DNA of 64,000 nt from Alphaproteobacteria bacterium (lineage in GTDB: Bacteria > Pseudomonadota > Alphaproteobacteria > Rhodobacterales > Rhodobacteraceae), in the NCBI GenBank assembly GCA_030431825.1, contig JAUIIJ010000010.1, positions 57,054-121,053 of the forward strand. The letters run 5' to 3'. The position numbers were made by a program, and so were the translations under genes. The notes below the pieces were generated by a model that worked only from the letters and a program-made list of their open reading frames with translations, ran no database searches and had not been told where the DNA came from. Below are positions 25,960 through 34,216 of the stretch, piece by piece. Position 1 is the first letter of the stretch; every line of letters begins with the position of its first letter.

Positions 25960-27282
25960 TCAGGCATGGACAAAGTGCATACCCTGGAATTCGCCGCGCA
26001 TCTCGCGGGTGCGCGGCGCCACTGTCGCAGGATCGTCGCCAAGCAAGCCATCCGCGATCAACTGCGCCAGCCGTCCGGCATCGGCCGGCTTTACGCCACG
26101 CCGCACCAGTTCCGGCGTACCGATCCGCAACCCGTTCATGTCGCCCTCGACCGCGGCAATCGGCAAACCGATCCCACAGGCGAGGAACCCGGCGCGGCGC
26201 AGGGTTTTCGATGCGGCCTGTCCGCCGCCGAGCCGTGCGGCCTCCAGCGCGAACTGATGCGAGCCTGTCGCCCCCTTGCCTGTTTCGAAGACGGGCAGGC
26301 CCCGCGCCGCCAATTCGCCTGCCATCGCCCCGGCCAGTTCCAGCATTGCGCGCGCATAGTCGGCCCCGAAATCGATCCAGTCCAGCATGGTCAGTGCCAG
26401 CGCGGCCGATTTCGCCGCGTCGAAATTGGCGGTCATGCCGGGAAAGGCGATCTTGTCGAGCCGCTCGGCGATCTCGGCATCATCTGTCACGATCAGACCG
26501 CCGGCTGGCCCGCCGAGACTCTTGTAGGTGCTCATCGTCATGAGATGTGCGCCTTCCTTGATCGGATTGGCCCAGACCCCGCCCGCGATGATACCGCATT
26601 GATGCGCCGCATCGAACAGAACCCTGGCACCGACCTCATCGGCGATGGCGCGTATTTCGCGCACCGGATGCGGCAACAGGTTGAGGCTGCCGCCGATGGT
26701 GATCAGTTGCGGGCGCACCCGCAGGGCCAGATCGCGCAGCGCGTCCAGATCGACTGTATATCCATCCGCGTCCACCGGTGCCGGATGGGTGGTCAGGCCA
26801 TACAGCCCGGCGCATCCATCGGCATGATGGGTAACGTGCCCGCCCACCGCCGCAGGCGGGGCGATGATCGTATCGCCCGGCGAGGTCAATGCCATGAACG
26901 CATAAAGGTTCGACTGCGCTCCCGAAGCGACCCTGATCTCGGCATAGGCGGCGTCGAATACCCGCGCAGCCAGTTCTGCCGCTATGACTTCGATCTCTTC
27001 AATCGCCTCAAGGCCCATTTCGTACTTGTCCCCCGGATACCCGAGCGACGGACGGCTGCCGAGACCAGCGGCGAGGATGGCTTCGGCGCGCGGGTTCATC
27101 ACGTTCGTTGCCGGGTTCAGGTTGAAGCATTCGACATCGTGGATTTCCCGGTTCCGCCGCACCAGCGCGTCAACACGCGCCGCAACCTCGCAGGCGGTCT
27201 GCTCCGAGAGGCTTTGTGCGATCTGCTGGACACGGGTTTCGCAATGGGGCGGAACCCAGGACCGATGGGCAAGGTTGGTCAT
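25960..27282 (-). CDS. SHMT-like PLP-dependent enzyme
   Basis: About 440 residues, fold type I PLP enzyme related to serine hydroxymethyltransferase. Start ATG 27282, six bases after AAAGGAG. The PLP lysine is about residue 254 in MSTYKSLGGPAGG, where classical SHMT has TTTTHKTLRGPRGG; the histidine before the lysine pair is tyrosine here. FDAAHQCGIIAGG matches the PLP-ring aspartate region (SHMT DMAHIAGL). NPATNVMNPRAEA replaces the usual SHMT N-terminal motif. This divergence suggests a specialised aldolase or an alpha-methylserine/threonine-type enzyme rather than the housekeeping glyA. It is divergent from a LysR gene, its probable regulator. Confidence 0.8.
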   Translation of the reverse strand: MTNLAHRSWVPPHCETRVQQIAQSLSEQTACEVAARVDALVRRNREIHDVECFNLNPATNVMNPRAEAILAAGLGSRPSLGYPGDKYEMGLEAIEEIEVIAAELAARVFDAAYAEIRVASGAQSNLYAFMALTSPGDTIIAPPAAVGGHVTHHADGCAGLYGLTTHPAPVDADGYTVDLDALRDLALRVRPQLITIGGSLNLLPHPVREIRAIADEVGARVLFDAAHQCGIIAGGVWANPIKEGAHLMTMSTYKSLGGPAGGLIVTDDAEIAERLDKIAFPGMTANFDAAKSAALALTMLDWIDFGADYARAMLELAGAMAGELAARGLPVFETGKGATGSHQFALEAARLGGGQAASKTLRRAGFLACGIGLPIAAVEGDMNGLRIGTPELVRRGVKPADAGRLAQLIADGLLGDDPATVAPRTREMRGEFQGMHFVHA

Positions 27283-27354
27283 GTGCAACTCCTTTGAACT
27301 CTTGTGACCGTCAAATCATCGGGGCCGCTTGCGCGCAAACGATTATTCATGAAA

Positions 27355-27381
27355 ATTAGGGTTAGAAAAACTAAGGCTAAT
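27355..27381. promoter_or_regulatory. Candidate LysR operator between the SHMT-like gene and its regulator
   Basis: Two 11-base arms ATTAGGGTTAG and CTAAGGCTAAT (9 of 11 pairs) flank AAAAA, giving a clear dyad four bases before the LysR start and about 75 bases from the divergent SHMT-like start. The position and TTAG/CTAA half-sites fit LysR control of both genes. Confidence 0.55.
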
Positions 27382-27384
27382 CTC

Positions 27385-28269
27385 ATGACGGTCGCACCGC
27401 CTCGCCCCAAATCTCTGCCGCTGACCGCGCTGCGCGCCTTCGAGGCAGCGGCCCGACTTGGCGGATTTGCCGCCGCCGCCGAAGAATTGCATGTCAGCCC
27501 CGGCGCGATTTCGGCGCATATCAAGACGATCGAGTCCGAGCTGGGAGCCGCGCTGTTTGAACGCTCTGCGCGCGGCGTGCGCCTTACATCTCTCGGGCAG
27601 CGGGCGTTGCCCTATTTCGCCGAGGCGTTCGACGGGCTTGGCGAGGCGGTTCAAAGGCTGCGCACCGATGCCGCGCCCGGCGTCGTGCATATCGCGGCGC
27701 TGCCGGCGATTGCCCAGTTCTGGTTGTCACCACGGCTGCCCGCGCTGCGCGCAGCCGCGCCGGAAATCCAGATTTCGATCACCGCGCTGGAGCATCCTCC
27801 CAATCTCAAACGCGTGCCCTATGACCTTTGCCTGTTCCACTCCGAAACCGGTGGCGAAACCGTTGCGCAGGACGCATTGCTGCCCGTCTGCGCCCCTGCT
27901 CTTGCAGATCGCATGAGGCATCCGGGCGATATGGCCGAAATGCCCTGCCTGACGGACACCGGCTGGCCCGACGACTGGCGCACATGGATCAGTGCCGCCC
28001 TGCCCGGCGCCGGTTTCACACCACGCGGACCGCTGTTTTCGCTTTATTCCCTTGCGGTCGAGGAAACGATCAACGGAGCCGGCATCCTGATGGGGCACAC
28101 GGCGCTGGTTTCATCCCATCTCGCGAGCGGCAAGCTGATCGCACCGTTTGACTTGCCCGTTCCGCTCGGCTCATCGCTCAGAATGTGGAGTTTGCGCCCT
28201 GCCTCCGCCAAGAGCCCCGCGGGACGCGTCGCGGGCTGGCTGCGTTCAACGGGTACGGATCACCCGTAA
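27385..28269 (+). CDS. LysR-family regulator, GcvA-like
   Basis: About 294 residues from ATG 27385; longer readings would start inside the operator. Helix-turn-helix at the N-terminus (LGGFAAAAEELHVSPGAISAHIKTIE), then the effector-binding domain with AIAQFWLSPRLPAL, again the GcvA subgroup pattern. It diverges from the SHMT-like gene, and because GcvA itself controls glycine cleavage, a one-carbon/amino-acid link is reasonable. Its last ten bases overlap the convergent fnrL end. Confidence 0.88.
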   Translation: MTVAPPRPKSLPLTALRAFEAAARLGGFAAAAEELHVSPGAISAHIKTIESELGAALFERSARGVRLTSLGQRALPYFAEAFDGLGEAVQRLRTDAAPGVVHIAALPAIAQFWLSPRLPALRAAAPEIQISITALEHPPNLKRVPYDLCLFHSETGGETVAQDALLPVCAPALADRMRHPGDMAEMPCLTDTGWPDDWRTWISAALPGAGFTPRGPLFSLYSLAVEETINGAGILMGHTALVSSHLASGKLIAPFDLPVPLGSSLRMWSLRPASAKSPAGRVAGWLRSTGTDHP

Positions 28270-29003
28270 AGACCGCCGTCGCTGTCGTCGCCCGCGACAT
28301 CCATCAACCGGCCGGTATCGGGTACGATGACATGGCGTTTGCCCCTGAGTTCGATGACGCCGTCCTTGCGCAACGCCGACATTTGCCGGCTCACGGTTTC
28401 CAGCGTCAGGCCCAGATAATCCGCCATCGCCTCGCGCGTCAGGGGCAGGTCGAATTCCATCGTGTCACCATGCCCGCCCGGCGTCAGCGATGCGTCGCGC
28501 CGCCCGATGATGCACAACAGGCTGGCGATCTTCTCGCGCGCCGTCTTGCGCCCCAGAACCAGCATCCATTCGCGTGCGGCGTCAAGTTCGTCCAGCGTCA
28601 TCTCAAGCAGGCGGTGGGCGATATGCGGGGTCTCGTTCATCATCTTTTCAAACGGGATCTTGCGGAAACAGCACATCACGATATCGGTGGTTGCCAGCAC
28701 GTCATAGGGCGCGCCGTCACGTCCCGGACGGCCGACGAAATCGGACGGCAGCAACAGGCCGACCATCTGCGTGCGGCCATCCTCCATCGTCTGGGTCAGG
28801 GTCGCGACACCGGACACGACCGAACCGACAAAATCCATCTTGTCCCCGGACCAGATGATCGTCTGGCCGGCCTCGAAGCTGCGATAGTATTTGATACGGT
28901 CCAGCTGCTCGAGCTCATCCGCATCGCATCGGGCACAGACGGCCTTGTGACGAATTGGGCATTCTGCGCATTGCGGGGCGATCTTGTGTCTTGGCACGTT
29001 CAT
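28260..29003 (-). CDS. fnrL: Oxygen-sensing regulator FnrL (Crp/Fnr family)
   Basis: A 247-residue 4Fe-4S regulator, active as a dimer without oxygen. Start ATG 29003. N-terminal cysteines Cys12, Cys15 and Cys23 (CAECPIRHKAVC) plus the central Cys in DIVMCCFRKI would ligate the cluster. A cyclic-nucleotide-binding fold follows, then the dimer helix and a C-terminal HTH with ETVSRQMSALR, whose E-x-x-S-R matches the FNR recognition residues for TTGAT. The box at 29035 lies ahead of its own gene, so self-control is likely. In Rhodobacter FnrL activates cco, hem and other micro-oxic genes. Confidence 0.95.
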   Translation of the reverse strand: MNVPRHKIAPQCAECPIRHKAVCARCDADELEQLDRIKYYRSFEAGQTIIWSGDKMDFVGSVVSGVATLTQTMEDGRTQMVGLLLPSDFVGRPGRDGAPYDVLATTDIVMCCFRKIPFEKMMNETPHIAHRLLEMTLDELDAAREWMLVLGRKTAREKIASLLCIIGRRDASLTPGGHGDTMEFDLPLTREAMADYLGLTLETVSRQMSALRKDGVIELRGKRHVIVPDTGRLMDVAGDDSDGGLYG

Positions 29004-29034
29004 GTCAGTCTCGCGATGTGTACTTTTCACCCAG

Positions 29035-29048
29035 TTGATCTGTGTCAA
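29035..29048. promoter_or_regulatory. FNR box between fnrL and hemN
   Basis: TTGATCTGTGTCAA matches the FNR consensus with one variant base in the second half-site. It is centred about 38 bases from the fnrL start and 42 bases from the hemN start. Activation of hemN and control of fnrL are inferred. Confidence 0.82.
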
Positions 29049-29083
29049 GGATCAGGAGCTTAAACGCGATTTAGCGTATACTT

Positions 29084-30439
29084 ATGATACCGAAATCACA
29101 ATTGGCCGAGCTGGGACTCTTTGACGCCAAGGTTCCCCGCTATACCAGCTACCCGACGGCGCCCCAGTTCAGCAATGACGTGGGTCCGGATACATTTGCA
29201 ACCTGGATCTCGCAAATCCCCGAGGACAGCGCGATATCGCTCTACCTGCATGTGCCCTTCTGTCGGCGCCTCTGCTGGTTCTGCGCCTGCCGGACACAGG
29301 GGACCCAGAATATCTCTCCGGTGCTCGCCTATCTCGAAACGCTCAAATCCGAGCTTGGGCTCTTGAAACGGCACCTGCCGCGCGGCGTCACACTGTCGCG
29401 TCTGCATTGGGGGGGTGGGACGCCCACATTGCTGACTGCGTCGATGATCGCCGACCTTGCGGGGGCGATTTCAGACGTGGCCCCGTTTGCACCGGACGCC
29501 GAATTTTCGGTCGAGATCGACCCCAACGAGCTCGACGCGGCAAGGCTGGACGCGCTGGTGGCGGCGGGGATGAACCGGGCCTCGATCGGGGTGCAGGATT
29601 TCGACGACACCATTCAACAGACCATCGGGCGCATTCAGGGCTATGACGTCACGCGCGAAGCGGTCGAGATGATACGCGACCGCGGCATCCTCAGCCTGAA
29701 TGCCGACATCCTGTTCGGCCTGCCGCACCAGACACAGGCGCGCATGACCGAAAGCGTTCAGAAACTGCTGTCGCTGACGCCCGACCGGGTTGCGCTCTAC
29801 GGCTATGCGCACGTCCCCTGGATGGCCAAGCGCCAGCAGCTGATCCCGTCAAAGGCCCTGCCGACGCCGCAGGAACGTCTGGCGCTGTTCGAAACCGCGC
29901 GCAAGCTGTTCCTGTGGGATCATTACCACGAGATCGGGATCGACCACTTTGCCACCAAGCAGGACGGCCTGACACGTGCGCAACAGCTTGGTCGGCTGCG
30001 CCGCAACTTCCAGGGATATACCGACGACACGTCCGGCGTGCTCATCGGTGTCGGAGCGTCTTCGATTTCGCGTTTTCCACAGGGGTTCGCCCAGAACGCC
30101 CCGGCGACATCCGCCCATAGCGGCAAGATCCGCGACGGCTCCTTCTCGACCTCGCGCGGGCACCAGTTCACGGGTCAGGACGCCATGCGCGCCCGCATGA
30201 TCGAGAGCCTGATGTGCGATTTCCGCATCGATGGCGACGAAATCATCCGCGCCTTTGGTGCCGCGCAAGCCGATCTGGATGAGATGTATGACAAGGCACA
30301 GCGGGAATTTCCCGGAATTCTGGTCGTGGCAGGCAACGCGTTGTTCATTCCGCAGGACGCGCGATCACTCACCCGGATGATCGCCCGCAGCTTTGACGCC
30401 TACGACCTGAGCAAGGCCGGGCACAGCTCGGCAATCTGA
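29084..30439 (+). CDS. hemN: Oxygen-independent coproporphyrinogen III oxidase
   Basis: A 451-residue radical SAM enzyme that decarboxylates coproporphyrinogen III to protoporphyrinogen IX without O2. Cys60, Cys64 and Cys67 (FCRRLCWFCAC) hold the 4Fe-4S cluster, with Cys69 also conserved in HemN. N-terminal VPRYTSYPTAPQF and LHWGGGTPT (SAM-binding GGGTP) are diagnostic. Length fits true HemN rather than HemW. No good Shine-Dalgarno is near ATG 29084. Micro-oxic haem supply fits its place beside fnrL and the cbb3 genes. Confidence 0.96.
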   Translation: MIPKSQLAELGLFDAKVPRYTSYPTAPQFSNDVGPDTFATWISQIPEDSAISLYLHVPFCRRLCWFCACRTQGTQNISPVLAYLETLKSELGLLKRHLPRGVTLSRLHWGGGTPTLLTASMIADLAGAISDVAPFAPDAEFSVEIDPNELDAARLDALVAAGMNRASIGVQDFDDTIQQTIGRIQGYDVTREAVEMIRDRGILSLNADILFGLPHQTQARMTESVQKLLSLTPDRVALYGYAHVPWMAKRQQLIPSKALPTPQERLALFETARKLFLWDHYHEIGIDHFATKQDGLTRAQQLGRLRRNFQGYTDDTSGVLIGVGASSISRFPQGFAQNAPATSAHSGKIRDGSFSTSRGHQFTGQDAMRARMIESLMCDFRIDGDEIIRAFGAAQADLDEMYDKAQREFPGILVVAGNALFIPQDARSLTRMIARSFDAYDLSKAGHSSAI

Positions 30440-30446
30440 CCGGCCG

Positions 30447-32024
30447 TCAGCCCGCTGCGGCAATCAGCGCACGGGTATATTCGGTGCGCGGGCGGCTGAA
30501 CAGATCCTCGGTCGCCCCCTGCTCTACCACGTCGCCCTGTTTCATCACCAGAACCTTGTGGCTCATCGCCCGCACCACCTTGAGATCGTGCGAAATGAAC
30601 AGGTAGGCCAGCCCGTATTTCTGTTGCAGGTCACGCAGCAGATCGACGATCTGCACCTGAACCGTCATGTCCAGCGCCGAGGTCGGCTCATCCAGCACCA
30701 GCAGTCGTGGCCGCAGCACCATCGCCCGCGCAATCGCGATACGCTGGCGCTGACCGCCCGAGAATTCATGCGGATAGCGATCCATCGTGTCCGGGTCGAG
30801 CCCGGTTTCGCGCATCGCCTCGGCGACCAGTTCGCGCTTGTCCCGCGTCGGATCGACCTTGTGAACGTTCAAACCCTCGGAAATGATCTGCTGGCAGGTC
30901 ATGCGCGGCGAAAGCGAACCGAACGGGTCCTGAAAGACGATCTGCATTTCCGCCCGCAGGCGCCGCAGTTCACGCGTTGACCATTTGCGAACGTCCTGCG
31001 TACGAAAGGTGATCGCCCCCTGCGAAGCGATCAGCCGCATCATGGCCAGCGCCAACGTGGTTTTGCCTGACCCGGATTCTCCCACGATCCCGACGGTTTC
31101 GCCCGCACGCACGGTCAGGCTCGCATCATTGACCGCCTTGACATGGCCAACAGTCTTTTTCAGGAACCCTTTCTGGATCGGGAACCAGACCTTGAGATGA
31201 TCGGTGCTGACAACCTGCTCGGCATCCGCAGGCACCGGCGCGGGGTGCCCCGACGGCTCGGCCGCCAGCAGCTTTTGCGTATAGGGGTGCCGCGGGTTCT
31301 CGAAAATCTCGGCGGTCGGCCCGGTCTCGACGATCTCGCCGCCCTTCATCACGCAGACCCGGTCAGCCACCCGTCGCACGATGCCAAGGTCATGGGTGAT
31401 GAACAACAGACCCATGTTCTCCTGCGTCTTGAGATCCGCCAGCAATTCCAGGATCTGGGCCTGGATCGTCACATCCAGCGCGGTTGTCGGCTCGTCCGCG
31501 ATCAGGATGTCGGGCTTGTTCGCCAGCGCCATGGCGATCATGACGCGCTGGCGCTGCCCGCCCGAAAGTTGATGCGGATAGGCCCCCAGCCGGGTCTCCG
31601 GATCGCGGATACCCACCTTGTTCAACAGGTCGATGATACGCTCGCGCGCGGCCTGGCCTTCCAGCCCCTGATGCAGGGCAAGGGATTCGGACAATTGCCG
31701 TTCGATCGTGTGCAGCGGGTTGAGCGAGGTCATCGGCTCTTGGAAGATGAAGCTGATGTCGTTCCCCCGCACCTTGCGCAGCAGGCGTTCCGGGGCGCCG
31801 ATCATCTGCTGGCCATCGTAGGTCACGCTGCCTTCGACACGTGCGCTGTCGCCCAGCAACGACACGGTGGACAGCGCGGTCACCGACTTGCCCGATCCGG
31901 ACTCGCCCACAAGCGCCACGGTCTCGCCCCTGTCCAGCGAAAACGACACACCGCGCACGGCCGGGCTGAGCTGGCCATCCTGCGAAAAGGACACCCGAAG
32001 GTTTTCGACGGTCAAAAGGCTCAT
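30447..32024 (-). CDS. yejF: Oligopeptide ABC transporter, fused ATP-binding protein
   Basis: A 525-residue protein with two ABC domains that power a peptide importer. Each half has Walker A (GESGSGKS), a signature (LSGGQRQR and FSGGQRQR) and Walker B ([11 protein letters not shown] and [11 protein letters not shown]). The C-terminal oligopeptide-transport extension (HPYTQKLL) is present in the first half. A single fused ATPase is typical of YejF-type systems. Start overlaps the yejE stop by four bases. The family imports peptides, including microcin-C-like peptides. Confidence 0.92.
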   Translation of the reverse strand: MSLLTVENLRVSFSQDGQLSPAVRGVSFSLDRGETVALVGESGSGKSVTALSTVSLLGDSARVEGSVTYDGQQMIGAPERLLRKVRGNDISFIFQEPMTSLNPLHTIERQLSESLALHQGLEGQAARERIIDLLNKVGIRDPETRLGAYPHQLSGGQRQRVMIAMALANKPDILIADEPTTALDVTIQAQILELLADLKTQENMGLLFITHDLGIVRRVADRVCVMKGGEIVETGPTAEIFENPRHPYTQKLLAAEPSGHPAPVPADAEQVVSTDHLKVWFPIQKGFLKKTVGHVKAVNDASLTVRAGETVGIVGESGSGKTTLALAMMRLIASQGAITFRTQDVRKWSTRELRRLRAEMQIVFQDPFGSLSPRMTCQQIISEGLNVHKVDPTRDKRELVAEAMRETGLDPDTMDRYPHEFSGGQRQRIAIARAMVLRPRLLVLDEPTSALDMTVQVQIVDLLRDLQQKYGLAYLFISHDLKVVRAMSHKVLVMKQGDVVEQGATEDLFSRPRTEYTRALIAAAG

Positions 32025-33127
32025 GAAAACGTCTTTCTCGGATCAAACGCGTCGCGCACGCCCTCGAATATGAACACCAGCAGCGACAGCATGATCGCGA
32101 AGGTAAAGAACGCCGTGAACGCCAGCCACGGCGCTTGCAGGTTCTGCTTGGCCTGCAAGGTCAACTCGCCCAGCGACGGCGCGGACGAGGGCAGCCCGAA
32201 CCCCAGAAAGTCGAGCGAGGCCAGCGCCGAGATGGTCCCGGTCACGATGAAGGGCAGCATGGTGAGTGTTGCCACCATCGCGTTGGGCAGCATGTGGCGG
32301 AACATGATCGTCAGGTTGCCGACCCCCAGTGCCTTGGCTGCGCGTACGTATTCAAGATTGCGGGCGCGCAGGAACTCGGCCCGGACCACGCCGACAAGGG
32401 CCATCCAGCCAAAGGCGATCATCAGAAACACCAGCAGCCAGAAACTGCGACCGAGGATCGCGAACATGATGATGATGACATAGAGTTGCGGCGTACCCGA
32501 CCATACCTCGATCACCCGCTGGAAGATCAGGTCGAGCCACCCGCCGACATACCCCTGCACCGCCCCCGCAGCGATGCCGATGAGACTGGAAACCGTGGTC
32601 ACGATCAGGGTGAACAGGATCGACAGCCGGAACCCGTAGATGACCCGCGCCAGCACATCGCGCTTGGTGTCGTCCGTGCCCAGCAGGTTCTCGCCATTTG
32701 GCGGCAGGGGCGCCGCGCCGGGGCGGTCCACGGTGGTGTTGAACGAATAGCGGATCGGCGGCCAAAGCGTCCAACCCGTTTCAATCGGCTCACCATCGAT
32801 CATGCCGGTCTTTGCCTCTTGCATGATCGCTTCGGGATCATCGAAACACAGGTCCGACCCGCCCGAACGGATCAGGCATTCGACCTCGGGATCGCGATAG
32901 ATCGCCTCTGTCTGGAAATCCCCGCCGAATGCGGTTTCCGGATAGAACTTGAAGATCGGCGCATAATAGTCGCCGCGATAGTTCACGAGGATCGGCTTGT
33001 CGTTCGCGATGAACTCGGCAAACAGCGACAGGCCGAACAGGATGCTGAAGATGATCAGCGACCAGAAGGCCCGGCCATTGCGGCGGAAATTGCGCCAGCG
33101 GCGCTGGTTGAGCGGAGACAGGGCCAC
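32021..33127 (-). CDS. yejE: Oligopeptide ABC transporter permease
   Basis: A 368-residue inner-membrane permease of the DppC type. The long periplasmic loop between helices 1 and 2 (about 40-145; includes YRGDYYAPIFKFYPETAFGG) is a YejE feature. LLGTDDTKRDVLARVIYG is the family motif, and the EAA loop (RAAKALGVGNLTIMFRHMLPN) contacts the ATPase. It starts one base after the yejB stop. Confidence 0.92.
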   Translation of the reverse strand: MALSPLNQRRWRNFRRNGRAFWSLIIFSILFGLSLFAEFIANDKPILVNYRGDYYAPIFKFYPETAFGGDFQTEAIYRDPEVECLIRSGGSDLCFDDPEAIMQEAKTGMIDGEPIETGWTLWPPIRYSFNTTVDRPGAAPLPPNGENLLGTDDTKRDVLARVIYGFRLSILFTLIVTTVSSLIGIAAGAVQGYVGGWLDLIFQRVIEVWSGTPQLYVIIIMFAILGRSFWLLVFLMIAFGWMALVGVVRAEFLRARNLEYVRAAKALGVGNLTIMFRHMLPNAMVATLTMLPFIVTGTISALASLDFLGFGLPSSAPSLGELTLQAKQNLQAPWLAFTAFFTFAIMLSLLVFIFEGVRDAFDPRKTFS

Positions 33128-34213
33128 TTATCCCTCCCGCCGTTCGAAATCGATGCGTGGATCGACCAGAACATACATCAGGTCCGAGAGTATGCCCGTC
33201 AGCAGCCCGATCAGGCCGAACATGTAAAGCGTGCCGAACACCACCGGATAGTCCCGCGCGACTGCGGCCTCGTACCCGAGCCGGCCCAGCCCATCCAGCG
33301 AGAAGATCGTCTCGATGATGACAGAGCCGCCAAAGAACACCCCGATGAAAACCGCCGGGAACCCCGCGATCACGATCAGCATGGCGTTGCGGAACACATG
33401 GCCATACAGCACCTTGCGCTCGCTCAGCCCCTTGGCACGGGCTGTCATGACATAGTGTTTCTTGATTTCGTCCAGAAAGCTGTTCTTGGTCAACAGCGTC
33501 AGTGTGGCAAAGGCCGAAATGGTCGAGGCGACGACCGGCAACGTGATGTGCCAGAAATAGTCGGCGATCTTGCCCAGCAAGCTGAGTTGGTCCCAGTTGT
33601 CCGATGTCAGCCCACGCAACGGGAACAGTTGCCAGTACGATCCCCCCGCGAACAGCACCAGGAGCAGGATCGCAAACAGGAAGCCGGGGATCGCATAGGC
33701 CATGATGATGATCCCGCTGGTCCAGGTATCAAAGCTCGACCCGTCGCGCACCGCCTTGCGAATGCCCAAAGGGATCGAGATCGCATACGCGATCAGCGTC
33801 GACCAAAGCCCCAGCGTGATCGAAACCGGCATCTTTTCAAGGATCAGGTCGATCACCCCGGTCGAGCGGAAATAGCTTTCACCGAAATCGAACCGGGCAT
33901 AATCCCACAGCATCTTGAAAAACCGTTCCAGCGGCGGCTTGTCGAGCCCGTATTGCCGTTCGAGTTCCTCGATGAATTCCGGTGGCAGGCCCCGCGCACC
34001 CACATAGCGGTCATTGGCCCCGGTTGTCTCGATCTCGACATCGGCACCGCCGCCGGCGATGCCTTCGAACACATCCCCGCCACCCTCCATCTGGGCGATG
34101 ATCTGTTCCACCGGCCCGCCGGGGACGAACTGCACCAGCGCGAAATTGATGAGCAGAATGCCCAGAAGCGTCGGTATGACCAACAGCAGTCGTCTTGCGA
34201 TATAGGCTCCCAT
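33128..34213 (-). CDS. yejB: Oligopeptide ABC transporter permease
   Basis: A 361-residue permease of the DppB type: [26 protein letters not shown] is the usual first helix, followed by [14 protein letters not shown]. The extra periplasmic segment (about 45-85) and the EAA loop ([22 protein letters not shown]) fit YejB. It starts three bases after yejA. Confidence 0.92.
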   Translation of the reverse strand: MGAYIARRLLLVIPTLLGILLINFALVQFVPGGPVEQIIAQMEGGGDVFEGIAGGGADVEIETTGANDRYVGARGLPPEFIEELERQYGLDKPPLERFFKMLWDYARFDFGESYFRSTGVIDLILEKMPVSITLGLWSTLIAYAISIPLGIRKAVRDGSSFDTWTSGIIIMAYAIPGFLFAILLLVLFAGGSYWQLFPLRGLTSDNWDQLSLLGKIADYFWHITLPVVASTISAFATLTLLTKNSFLDEIKKHYVMTARAKGLSERKVLYGHVFRNAMLIVIAGFPAVFIGVFFGGSVIIETIFSLDGLGRLGYEAAVARDYPVVFGTLYMFGLIGLLTGILSDLMYVLVDPRIDFERREG

Positions 34214-34216
34214 GAT

